Assembly (NCBI RefSeq): GCF_964340395.1
Contig: NC_135557.1
Location: 16,659,867 to 16,723,866, forward strand
Reading direction: 5' to 3'
Source: Glandiceps talaboti
Lineage: Eukaryota; Hemichordata; Enteropneusta; Spengelidae
Length of the DNA: 64,000 nucleotides
How positions within the stretch are numbered: position 1 is the first letter of the stretch; each line of letters starts with the position of its first letter. Under the pieces are notes generated by a model. It was not told the DNA's origin. It was given only the letters and a program-made list of their open reading frames with translations, and ran no database searches. The position numbers and the translations under genes were made by a program. Below are positions 28,862-39,311 of the stretch, one piece after another.

Positions 28862-30543
28862 TCGGAATGATCTATCGCCTGTGTTTCGGCCAGGCACATC
28901 GCATGTGAAATAAAACCTCACTCTTGATAACGTGCGTAGTACAATTCGACATTGATAGAATGTTTCAATATATTTGCTGGAAGCAAATTCAATATTCAGA
29001 CGCCAGTCTATAATATAGCATAATTAAGTTTACGACAGAATTTTCATCCACAAACAGGCCTTTTTATTTTAAGTAATAAAGTTTGATTTTGATGGAAAAA
29101 AAACCTGTTGACAAGTATTATATATCAAACTAGTTCCAGGTTGGTGTCGTGCAGGATAGAAAACAGTTCCGGGTTGATTTTGGTAAGTACCGTAATAACA
29201 ATGTATGGACCGCTGCATCATCACACTTTCTCCCTCGAAAACAATGTAACTCGCCGTGGTCGAATATATGAGGCATGTAACGACAGGTACTCGTTACCTA
29301 CCATGATCTCCAAGACCACGGTTCAACCCATTGTTTCTTTGTTTGCAACTCAATTATTTTTCATTGTATCATGGATTCGAGTATTGACCGACTTTTAATA
29401 CTCCGCTGCCGCCAAAACTTATTTTCAATTAGAAGAGCATACAGTGTGTTGAATTTGAATATAGAGATGAGATGATTAGCGACGTACGTACGTACGTACT
29501 TGGTGACTACATAGCAAGACTAAAAATTCGTCGTACACATGACGCAAATGTACGTCCATATATCTAATTTCGATAATCAATTTTGTGTATCTACATCAAA
29601 CCTCTTAAAGCTGACATTGAATAATAGTGTTAAAAGGTATATTTATGAATATCAAATTACTGTTCATGCATTTCAATTGCGCAGAACTGCCCATGTGGAA
29701 CGCTTTAATATCATAGTATTAGCCGTAAGGGAAATATTTGCATAAAGTCCTTCTAGCACACGTTTAAGGATTTCTAATATGATATGACAAAAGTGTCACC
29801 TAAAAGGTTACATGCAGACATTTTAATTTGAAGTTCAAGAAGTGACCCTTGAGGCACACCTTGTTGCCTTGACAAACAATAACGACGACTTAAATTCAAC
29901 TCTTTACAGAGTGTTTCCATTTCTGCCTATAGTACGTTTTTTTTTACTTTATTGAATAAAAATGCCACACGATAGTCGAATACATTAATTATACATATAA
30001 AGTACGTATTAATTAATTGCGTTAGGACAGTCAATCAGGCTGTTTTTTTTCCACATTCAATTCGCTGTTTATTCAAGCGATAGCGATATGTACACTTTTT
30101 TTGCAAATTGATTGTTAGATGGATACATGCATGGGTGGATATTACGGTTAGCAATATTGGCGAACCGAGGGATGAAGCTGTCCTACTGAACGGCATGTAT
30201 TAACTCCGTGGCCGTCTTGGAGACGATACACTAGTTCATTACTTTAATGGTTGCTTGCGTCGTCGATTCTTTAAGTGGTGAACGGATATTTGTATTGGTG
30301 TGAAAGGCTTCAAAACGGAAAGATCGACTAATGGACAGAACGAATGATGTGTCGGGTGTTTAATAAATAGATTACATCATCGATGGATTCATCGATCCGT
30401 CCATAATTAGATGAACATGATGACTGGTGTTAGATTTGTGTATATAGCTTAAAGATACTTTTTTTCTTGTATATATTGTGAGAGAATTTACGGCTACATC
30501 ACTGTGTTAACAGGGCTTAAGTGATATGAGTCGCATTATCGTA
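28862..30543. other. No gene seen
   Basis: Contains a short (CGTA)3 run at about 29485-29498 and the doubtful tRNA-like head. The 96-codon frame at 29108-29398 is not recognised. Confidence 0.55.
29262..29335 (+). repeat. Possible second tRNA-like SINE head (degenerate)
   Basis: A good B-box match, GGTTCAACCC, at 29320-29329 is preceded by a segment that looks like a decayed tRNA anticodon region. The A box is poor, with GGCATGTAACGACAGG the best candidate. No body or tail was recognised, so it could be chance. Confidence 0.22.
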
Positions 30544-31224
30544 GGGTAGACCCCCTGGGGGTACTCGGGTAGATAATGGATACATATGTACCCCGGTGGA
30601 CAAAAGTTTTAAGCACAAACGCTACAAAAATTTAAAAAGTAGGGGTCAAAAGTCTACATTTTAGTCAGAAACAGTGGTGAAATGTATACATTTTAGCCAG
30701 AAACAGTGGTGAAATGTATACATTTCAGCCAGAAACAGTGGTGAAATGTATACATTTTAGCCAGAAACGGGTGAAATGTATACATTTTAGCCAGAAACAG
30801 TGGTGAAATGTATACATTTTAGTCAGAAACAGGGGTGAAATGTATACATTTTAGCCAGAAACACGGGTCAAATGTCTACAATTCAGCCAAATGAATGGGT
30901 AAAGAATGCATGCTATATCCGAGTAATGCGGGTTTAAAGTCTTCATTTTAGCATTTTAGCATTTTTGGCTGCCCGCGGGCCGAGGGGGAGGGGGCGCCTA
31001 CTTCCGATAAATATGGCAGAAAACAAGCAGTGGAAACAACCTTGTTCGAAATATGGGATCAACAGTCGTACGTACATTCAAAGAGGTGGTCAGACCTCTA
31101 CATAATGCTTTAAAAATCAAGACTCAAAAGTCTACATGAGTCGAAAAAGGAGGGGGGGGGTCAAACCGCGGTACATATATATACCCTCTGTATAGGAGTA
31201 ACCCCCCCCCCCCCCGGGTAGACC
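30544..31224. mobile_element. Non-autonomous element with terminal inverted repeats and minisatellite core
   Basis: The left end (30556-30600, GGGGGTACTC then ATATGTACC-CC-GGT) and the right end (31160-31215, ACC-GC-GGTACATATAT then GAGTAACCCCC) are imperfect inverted repeats of about 46 bases. GGGTAGACC occurs directly outside both ends (30544-30552 and 31216-31224) and looks like a 9-bp target-site duplication. The interior holds a 32-bp tandem array. A 14-base C run and a G run of about nine bases lie at the right end. No transposase frame is present, so it would depend on an autonomous relative. Confidence 0.6.
30657..30900. repeat. 32-bp minisatellite, about 7-8 copies
   Basis: The period is 32 bases, with one 30-base unit. 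Unit starts at CATTTTAG (or variant) are 30657, 30689, 30721, 30753, 30783, 30815, 30847 and 30879. The unit is CATTTTAGCCAGAAACAG followed by TGGTGAAATGTATA. The outermost units grade into GGGTCAAAAGTCTACATTTT, a sequence also seen in the unique flanks, so the array seems to have grown from the element's own subterminal sequence. Confidence 0.9.
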
Positions 31225-34200
31225 ACGTATAACTTGAAAACATTGGCATGGTAAACGTCCTAACGTAACTGCCAAACATAGGATTCAATCAGGAAACGAC
31301 AAAACATCAGACCATATAAAATACACTATCATTGCTCATAAAACAGACATTGCTACAATGTATATGTCATTGCATTCTCAGCATGTTCATTTAAAGTATA
31401 TACTACTTTGCCGGTTTGCTTCTCGTAGTTTGACGCTTTCATTAGTGATGTAGCAATTAATACTAAGAACTAATGATTAATTGTTAAAATGACGTTGCAA
31501 TATTTAATCGACTATATGTATGTGGGTAATTTGGTCGTAATAACAATCGACATTGCTGGTTGAACAACTGAGTTTAGCTGTAATATAATAGCTTCCATTA
31601 ACATGAAATAAATTTTATAGCTTGACACTAATGATAGAATTTATCTACACCTCGGGACAATTTAATCAGATTTATGGGGTTCCTGTGAGAATTGTTAATG
31701 TAAATAGCCAGGCTAACAACACGAAGATGGCGTGTCTGGGAGTTGTACAACCCGTGGAAATATATCAGTGTTTTTGGTTGCTCGTGGTGAGCAGGAGTGA
31801 GACAAGGTGTAGTGTTGGTACCTCGTCAAATCATTTATACGACAAAAGCCTGGATCGAATGATTGTCTTTACTGATAGAATGACTTGTTATAACAGGCGA
31901 GTATCACTGAGTGTTACAATATAACTCTCACAGATATGAACAAACTGATAGAACATATCACCTGAACCTATAAGTCAGAGGTGTCACCTGTTGTTTTTGT
32001 ATCAAATATATATTGTTGGTTTTACCTAATTTTGTCATTGTGTGTAGTTTTTCCCTAGCTTATTTTATCTACGCAAACGCACTTGTATTTTTTTGGCACG
32101 TATTGTATCAATAGTTGTTGCTGTTGGTATATTTTCAGATACTGTAGTATCTGTTTTTGGAATGACGCAAAAGTTATAAAACAATATTTCATATATCACC
32201 ATGGTGATAACGGTCAGGTGTATACACTACATTAATATACCTTATTTTATGTATCATAAATTCGAAGAAATACAGGGCTGGCAAATTGGTGTAACGTTTA
32301 CAATGTTCGTATTACTTGTGATGTCTAAATGACGAAGCAATAGTTGCCCACGTGGTTGTTGTGGATTGAAAAACACAACCTGTGAAGTTTATTATTAACT
32401 TTCATGTTAATCGCACTTCTTTAAACGAGACAATAACTGTTAACCTTAGATAGTTAATGGGAGTTCACAGTGTGTCTTCTATAGGCCCATAAAGACAATC
32501 GCCATTAATTTGATCGCTTTGTTAATTAGACAATCGCCGAAGAATTTGTCTACTGTACTGTATACCTTGCAAATGCCGTATTATTCTTGCCTGGATTGTA
32601 TTCCTAGTTTCACACCTTCATTGAACTTAATTTCACCAGAAAAATGAGAACATAACATAAAACATATACACAATAGCTAATAACATAGTATCCACAATAT
32701 ATATTTACAATAAATAATAGTATCTTTCTACTACATACATGTGTATCAAATAGTAAGGGGATACCTCTACTGTTAAGGTAATCCTCCTCTATGTTACTCT
32801 CTCTCTCCACTCTGTACACGGGATCGACTTGGACTTTTAGAGAATTAGCTCAGACTACACACAATGTTCATGGTTAACCTGGAAAATTTGGAAGTGGCCA
32901 CGGAGCAGATCGAAGCTCCTGGTCTCAGACCGTCTCTTCCAAAGACTGAATCCATAATTTTGTTATTCCATTAAATTCTTATAAACGTAAAATATACAAT
33001 ACTCAAATGATTGGGTGATAAAGTAATCAGCACCATAAATGACTAAAACGGAAGTATTGTCGTCGCCTTAATTCAATGCAAATGATATTGACAAATATGA
33101 AAACTAGCCAAACAATGTGATCACGTCATTGTTCTTCCAAATGTCTGTAATCAGTCATTATTTGACATCAGCGATCTTTTAATAACTTAATGTTGTCATC
33201 TTAGAAGAATACTATTCGCGCAATGCAAACATTTGTTCTAAGTGTTAATTCATGACAGCTGAGAGTTCACGGTGACCTCGCAAAACATCAAAACTTAGCG
33301 AATATCAAAAAGTTGTATTCTGTCATCCGTAACACATGTAATGTGAATGGCGACAGAATTCTTAATTTTTTCCGCAAACGATACCAGTACTGTACTATAC
33401 TATACTGCGGATTTATCACACTGAACTCAACTGCGTTCATATAACGGTATGTGAAACTATACACTGACCATAACTGAACGCCGGTCACGTAACCATATTA
33501 AATTTGAATTTGAAATATTGTATTTTTTACCAATTATATTAATGACATCGAGTGATTTATATTGGTTTGGCGGTATAAGCTTACACGGCTATCAATCAAA
33601 TATACATTTATTTCCAATATCAAATTGTGTATGCTTTGATTCCGATCCCGTCAGTCTGAGAATTAAGTACACTACAACTTTAATTACTGCTTAACAAAGA
33701 TTTGATGAAAATTGATGAGACAGTTTGTTTGATATATAAACTGTTACAATTATTATCATTTGCTAAATATTCCTCGCTCTTAATTCTTGGAAAACATGAC
33801 CATTTACAGTTTCGTATGAAATAATGAAAAAATAATAATGTAATAATAAACACAGGCTACAGCTATCGAAAACTCCAATGTGAAGCCATATTTAATTTAA
33901 AAGTTATTTTTAGAACAGCTTTCTGAATGCCAACAAATTGATGTCTATTGGGATATAAGTGACTCGCTTTGTGCAACCACGAAATAATTGGGTTACTGAC
34001 ACAACAAAATTAAGACTATGACTCAGAAATACCAGACAAGTTAAAATATTATGGTCTGTTTGCAGGTGACAATTCATCATAAATGTCTGGCTCGTTTATT
34101 ATAATGACCCTTCAAATTCCTTCTACTCACTTTTAATTCATGGATTTATAAGTGAGAAATCGCAACACTTGCTGTCTGTATATGGCTCAGTCATTACATT

Positions 34201-35136
34201 GCTTTGATGATGCGTGCAATGTATAATAAGTTGACAATTTGTAACTGTATGCTTCCAGGTCTTCATTTGTTCATGCTCCCTTCTGATATTACTCTGTTCG
34301 ATACTGAAGTCATAAACATCAAATCTTGAGGAGAACGTATTAAGTTCATCTGTAAATTCTTTGTCTGATTTATTTTCCCACTTGATTCCATCCCCACTCC
34401 CTTTACTCAAGACCTGCCATAGTTTTTATCCAATCCAAACGCCGATGTTAAGGACCCAGACCCTTAATTTCCTCTCAATTGTATGCTTGATCTGTGAATT
34501 CAAAACAACTCTGTAGACATTGTATACTGTTTTCTGACCATATTATTAATATGCATGGAATTATAACATAGCGTTATCAGCATTAGCTATAATTGTTGGC
34601 GCCTTTTCCGGTTCTTAAGCGCCGTTTTCGCATACACGGCCATCTTTGGCGCATTTTGTTGTCGCGTTAAGTCTCCATTGATGTTATCATGTGTATCATG
34701 TTTAATAATTTAGCACAATTACTTTAGTTTGAATGTCTCCTCAATCATAAAATGTGACAATGGATGTGAGTACAGTCTCAGGTATCATAAATTACTGAGC
34801 AGAAACATAGTAAAACAAACATTACTTTGTGTACTCTGCTAACGTCAGAAAGTAGTCGATACTTTAGGCCTCGAAAAAAATGTTTGGTTTCGGCTACCCG
34901 ACACTAAACGTTTTTATTCACGAATTCTAGAAAAATTAATAAAATCGCAAAAACTGTGAAGTCTCGCAAGAAACAGTGGGTACGGAAACTCACATCAACT
35001 TAAAAAGACAATATAAAACTGTTCTTCCAATCTGCAATGGCTGTACATCTCATATCTGACGAGAAGAAAACAATAACACAGGAGACCATATGGAAAACAA
35101 CGAAAAGCTTAGTTACCTGAACTAGACACTCACATA
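31225..35136. other. 3.9 kb without a recognisable gene
   Basis: Open frames are at most 100 codons (31622-31924), with no known motif and no microsatellites of note. Confidence 0.6.

Positions 35137-35203
<67 letters not shown>
35137..35203. repeat. (AT)n tract upstream of the GPCR
   Basis: About 32 AT units, ending roughly 500 bases before the GPCR start codon. Confidence 0.97.
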
Positions 35204-35204
<1 letters not shown>

Positions 35205-35206
<2 letters not shown>

Positions 35207-35684
35207 ACAAATCTACCTATCTAAAATTAAGTGTAATCGAGCCACACAATATATTTTATTAATCTTTATCATATTCTAATATCAATATTTAGCCATCTGT
35301 TGAACGTGAAATATGCTCACTATGTTCTAAAAATCTCATTGTCAATTAATGAAAATCCAGGGTCCGTATATAATTATGTCTAACAGTTACTTTTATGGTG
35401 ACTAAGGGATAGACATATATATTAACCACTGACACTGAAGTTGATGAACGACTTTCATATGCAAATGATTATAAATGGAGTTTTCTTTGTTCGTATATCC
35501 TTCGAAGGTTTATGCCCCATTCATATAGTGTACAGTATACCATTCCCTACGATTAGTTTGTGTGTTTGTTATGTCTTGCTTCCACTTTTACATATAAAGA
35601 GAGTGTTATTACATTATCAATTCATTCGAAAAATCTGTAGCTGATACGCATTGCGTCTCGCATGGTTTACAGACAAGAAATACA
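35205..35684. other. Upstream flank of the GPCR exon, no gene seen
   Basis: AT-rich sequence between an AT dinucleotide tract and the predicted acceptor. It contains only a 67-codon open frame (35441-35644) that I do not recognise. If the acceptor is real, this stretch is the end of a 5'UTR intron and the promoter lies further upstream. Confidence 0.4.
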
Positions 35685-35709
35685 TTTACTTTTTTCTGCT
35701 CACTTGTAG
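35685..35709 (+). other. Candidate 3' splice site (end of a 5'UTR intron) before the GPCR
   Basis: A pyrimidine-rich run (TTTACTTTTTTCTGCTCACT) leads to TTGTAG, which ends six bases before the GPCR start codon. This fits a branch of metazoan GPCR genes in which the coding sequence is one exon and the only intron lies in the 5'UTR. The matching upstream exon and donor were not identified, so this remains a prediction. Confidence 0.5.
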
Positions 35710-35715
35710 GTTACC

Positions 35716-36918
35716 ATGGAAACTATGGAATATACTATTGCCTATCCAACAATGGAAGTAAATGTTTCCAGTCAGGACGGACCGCTGTACAATGTTTGTG
35801 GCTCACATCCAGAGGCAACGATGTTGGACCAAACTCTTATCGATCGACTGCTTTTCTCGAACACCGATATTTTCATTCTTTGTGTCGTCATGCCTTTTGT
35901 TCTGATCATCGGCTTATTTGGAAACTGTCTCACCGTCTACGTTTTCATCCGTGGACGAGGAATGCAGAGCGTGACCAATATGTTGCTGGTGAACTTAGCC
36001 ATGGCAGACATTCTCTTTCTCTTGGCAACAGTTCTGCCAAAGCTGTGTTCTTACATCGCGGCTCCAGTACCATTTGTGAACGACTACGTCTACGTTGGTG
36101 ATATAGGATGCAGGGCTCTGAGCTACCTCAGTGATGTCACACTCGCAGTGTCTTGCATGACCATACTGATTCTAGCCATTGAGAAATACCTCGCCATACG
36201 CTGGTACGTCAAATTTCGGGTTTATCGCACCACGAACAACACACTCATAGTGTGTTTAGTCGTTTGGGTATTTTGCCTGATGTATATGATTCCAGATACC
36301 TTCTACCTGTTTGTGACAGTGTATCACTTCTGTTGGCCCAAAAGCTACCCCAATCATGATAAAATGCCGTCTTTTATCTACGTCTGCGATGCTTGCTACA
36401 CCGAAGGATGTGTGTTTTTCACCGCATATTATCAATTCGGACAGGTACTTTTCCTGATTATGATACCCGCGTTACTTTGCATATACGTTTTAATTTTATT
36501 TCAACTGAATAAAACGGAGCGTTCAAGCAAGAACATAACTGCCAAAGCCTCCTACAAGGCCAAAAAGCAACTCATCCGGATGCTCGTTGTAACCACTGCA
36601 GTATTTATCATTTGCATCGGGCCGTATAGAATCTTCGCCTTCTTGATATTCTATGACGTTCCAGTGAACTTTAGTGTCCGTAACAAACTCTTGAATACGT
36701 TCCGGACATTGACGTACATCAACTCTGCAGCAAATCCCATTATATACAACACACTCTGCGACAGATATCGACAAGCGTTTAAGGAAACTCTCTTGGCTTG
36801 TCTACCGAAGAGGTTGTTCGTACAAACGTCCATGGCAACTACTGATGCCAATGGAGGTACCATGACAACGCTCACCATGCGGAATGGGAGTCGGAAAAAG
36901 AAGAGTTGCAGATGTTAA
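35716..36918 (+). CDS. Class A (rhodopsin-like) peptide-type G-protein-coupled receptor, TRH-receptor-like, single coding exon
   Basis: A seven-helix plasma-membrane receptor, 400 residues long, with no intron inside the coding sequence. The extracellular N-terminus is about 50 residues with an N-glycosylation site at N16. Approximate helices are TM1 51-76, TM2 85-110, TM3 129-161, TM4 174-198, TM5 237-264, TM6 285-313 and TM7 326-348. Class A landmarks seen are N70 (1.50), D98 (2.50), C132 (3.25, for the disulfide to extracellular loop 2, which offers C206, C224, C227 and C232), W184 (4.50), P251 (5.50), P303 (6.50) and N340-P-I-I-Y344 in TM7. C362 could be palmitoylated, and the tail ends in a basic, Cys-containing stretch. 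Two positions are unusual: E-K-Y at 156-158 in place of D/E-R-Y, and C-I-G-P at 300-303 in place of C-W-x-P. The K-K-Q-L-I-R-M-L entry to TM6, the P-Y-R after it and the Y-I-N-S-A-A-N-P of TM7 recall TRH receptors. The family is sure; the ligand is an inference. The first ATG is chosen because it has A at -3 and G at +4 and follows a splice-acceptor-like site. Confidence 0.93.
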   Translation: METMEYTIAYPTMEVNVSSQDGPLYNVCGSHPEATMLDQTLIDRLLFSNTDIFILCVVMPFVLIIGLFGNCLTVYVFIRGRGMQSVTNMLLVNLAMADILFLLATVLPKLCSYIAAPVPFVNDYVYVGDIGCRALSYLSDVTLAVSCMTILILAIEKYLAIRWYVKFRVYRTTNNTLIVCLVVWVFCLMYMIPDTFYLFVTVYHFCWPKSYPNHDKMPSFIYVCDACYTEGCVFFTAYYQFGQVLFLIMIPALLCIYVLILFQLNKTERSSKNITAKASYKAKKQLIRMLVVTTAVFIICIGPYRIFAFLIFYDVPVNFSVRNKLLNTFRTLTYINSAANPIIYNTLCDRYRQAFKETLLACLPKRLFVQTSMATTDANGGTMTTLTMRNGSRKKKSCRC

Positions 36919-37263
36919 ATAAGCACTGTCTTTTTTCTGACGTGTAATTATTGATTTATTTATCATACATAATTATTATTATACCAAATATAAAATCAAA
37001 TTTACTTAGAAGCAAAATCGAGCAAAATCGAGTCAATGTAATGTGAGACGTTGCTAATGTATATGCATGTTATACACAAAGAAGCTTGACAGTTGAGGGG
37101 TTTTCAGAGTTCACTTGTTATGTCAGTGTGACGTTATCCCAAAGTATATACATTCCTGATTAAAGCGCTATCAGTTCTAAGTGGTCATCGCGATTTAGGT
37201 TTTGGAGTGTTATGATATTTTAATGTGAACCATAGATGACCAAAGACCATAACATTTCATACA
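36919..37263 (+). other. Probable 3'UTR of the GPCR
   Basis: AT-rich sequence directly after the TAA stop. It includes a tandem duplication of the 10-mer AGCAAAATCG at about 37012-37031. The first variant polyadenylation hexamer I find is ATTAAA at 37159-37164; no AATAAA precedes it. The true 3' end cannot be decided from sequence alone. Confidence 0.35.
37159..37164 (+). terminator. Possible polyadenylation signal ATTAAA
   Basis: This is the first ATTAAA or AATAAA hexamer downstream of the GPCR stop codon, about 240 bases after it. A hexamer alone is weak evidence in AT-rich DNA. Confidence 0.2.
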
Positions 37264-37417
37264 ATGACGACGACAACAACAACAACAACAACAACAACAA
37301 ACAAAAACAAACAAACAACAACAGCAACGACGACGACGAAGACGACGACAACGATGACGATGATGATGATGATGGTGACAATGATGACGACGACGATGAT
37401 GATGATGATGCAACCAT

Positions 37418-37459
<42 letters not shown>

Positions 37460-37462
37460 AAC
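37264..37462. repeat. Trinucleotide repeat cluster (CAA, GAC, GAT)
   Basis: Blocks of AAC, AAAC, GAC/GAA, GAT and again AAC lie about 350 bases after the GPCR stop codon, possibly within its 3'UTR. The codon-like runs (Asn, Asp, Thr) are artefacts. Confidence 0.95.
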
Positions 37463-39068
37463 ATCGGAAAGAACGATCGTATGTCAATCTTGAGGGCTAT
37501 GAAATAATTGATAAGGAAAAGTACCATTTCAAGATGGAGAGAAACATTATACAAAGTAACTACATATACTTGATGTGCTCTATCGTTTTATTAATGGACG
37601 ATGTCATAGCGTTACTGTTAAAAGCATATGGTTGAGATACACTATGGAACAATCAATCTACTTATACAGCCACTATTCAATATGTTTATGATTTGATCAA
37701 TTTGGGAATTTTGATCTTTCATCAACAAAACTGAATCAAATAATCGCATACAGTATCACTTCACCAAGGCTGTCGATATTTTATCTTCAAAGACGTTTAT
37801 TTTGAGCACAAACACCAAGCGACAATTGTGCTAATAGCTGCAACTATGCTCACTTTTTTCTAGAACGTGGTCGGGAGATCTTATCGTTTTGGCCTTTGGG
37901 CGGAAAATAAGAAAGCCGTGTGGCATTATATTCGAGTAGATATTCGTAAAAAAAATTGAAACATAAATATTGTATGTCACTATGTCTCCATTTTATCCAT
38001 AATATCTGGAGGTATTGAATTTGTTATTAATATCAAGAATATTATATTTATCTGTCTTTGTTGAGTAAGACGTGTTGTTTACCGGGTGTTCACTAATTCA
38101 TGGTGGATGGTAGCGCAACGAATTATTTAATTTTTCTTTCATTCAAATAATCTATTTCAATATTAGATGTTTTTTGAGTGAGCTTTAGTTTAATTGTATG
38201 CATATTTATAATCCCATATTACGTAATTGTTATATGTGATCTTAGGAAAGTCTGTTTTGTTTTATCAAATAGAAAACATGATTATATGTTTCATAATTCT
38301 TAATGAAGTCGATTTTCTTTTATAAATAAGCGGGAACAGAATTGAAATTAAAAATAACGTGGTCTTATCGTAAAGGAAATTTGTACTAGGAATTTTGGAC
38401 AGCCACAGTCGCAATTCTGATGTATTCATTTAAAACATTGTTTTCGTCCGATTTAGACGAAAATAATGTTTCGCAATCACGCGAGATTTCATTTTTGTAT
38501 TGCCAAACCTATAGAAAACATCACAACTAAATGAATACTTCAGAACTGGGAATGTGTCAGTCTAGAGGAATTTGGATATATCAATCAAACTAAACTTTGA
38601 TCGACCCATGTAGTCATGTAAATAGATGGACTGTCATTCCCAGATAAAACAAGGTTTTTCCTAATGTGATTAGCTTCATAAAATGTACAGTTCACCAATA
38701 TAAGAAGGTTAAAGGCGATAAGAAAACGACTAAATATTTCTTATCAAACTTCACCGACTTGCTACTTTGTAATGATATTTGTGTTACATCACTCATATAC
38801 GGGACAAAAAAAATAAATGTGGATATGTCATATTTGGTTTGATAGTCGCCTGATATGTTCGCCAATAAAAACGTACAAGTATTATTAAAAGGTACATAGA
38901 ACAACTGCCATTTTATGATATAAACATACTATATTTTGAATTGTACAAATATTGTTTGAAGTTTATATTAGTGAAATTTATATTACATGCATTTTTCTCT
39001 ATTGTCGACATATTCAATAAAATGTATTTGAAAATATTGACATTTCCAGTTACATGTATGTTCTGTCG
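37463..39068. other. No gene seen
   Basis: AT-rich DNA carrying the inverted repeat at 38412-38549. Confidence 0.55.
38412..38549. repeat. Inverted repeat with internal hairpin, MITE-like remnant
   Basis: Arms CAATTCTGATGTATTCATTT (from 38412) and AAATGAATACTTCAGAACTG (to about 38548) are reverse complements with two or three mismatches. Inside the left half, CATTGTTTTCGTC and GACGAAAATAATG form a second stem with a 7-base loop (about 38437-38469). It is non-coding and could be an old short DNA transposon. Confidence 0.55.
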
Positions 39069-39131
39069 ATGTTGATGATGATGATGCTGGTGTTGATGAT
39101 GATGACGATGATGATTGTGATAGCGATGGTT

Positions 39132-39174
<43 letters not shown>

Positions 39175-39311
39175 CAACAGAATTGTGCGTGCGTGGGTGT
39201 CTGTGTATGCGGCGTGAACGCGCGCGCGCGTGTGTGTATTTGTTTGTTTGTTTGTTTGTTTGTTTGTCTGTCTGTCTGTTTGTTTGTTTGTTTGTTTGTT
39301 TGTTTGTTTGC
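39069..39311. repeat. (GAT)n, CG/TG and (GTTT)n composite
   Basis: GAT units with GGT and GAC variants (39070-39174). Then an alternating CGCGCGCGCGCGTGTGTGTA stretch (39219-39238) and GTTT units with a GTCT block (39238-39311). Confidence 0.96.

Noticed and set aside
30657-30900. CRISPR-like regular repeats
   Set aside because: Units are contiguous 32-bp tandem copies with no unique spacers, in eukaryotic-looking DNA.
35796-36101. 101-codon frame inside the GPCR
   Set aside because: Out-of-frame shadow of the receptor coding sequence, as are the minus-strand frames at 36523-36878.
37210-37554. Poly-Leu/Cys/Ser/Asp frames after the receptor
   Set aside because: Several overlapping frames on both strands arise from the trinucleotide cluster.
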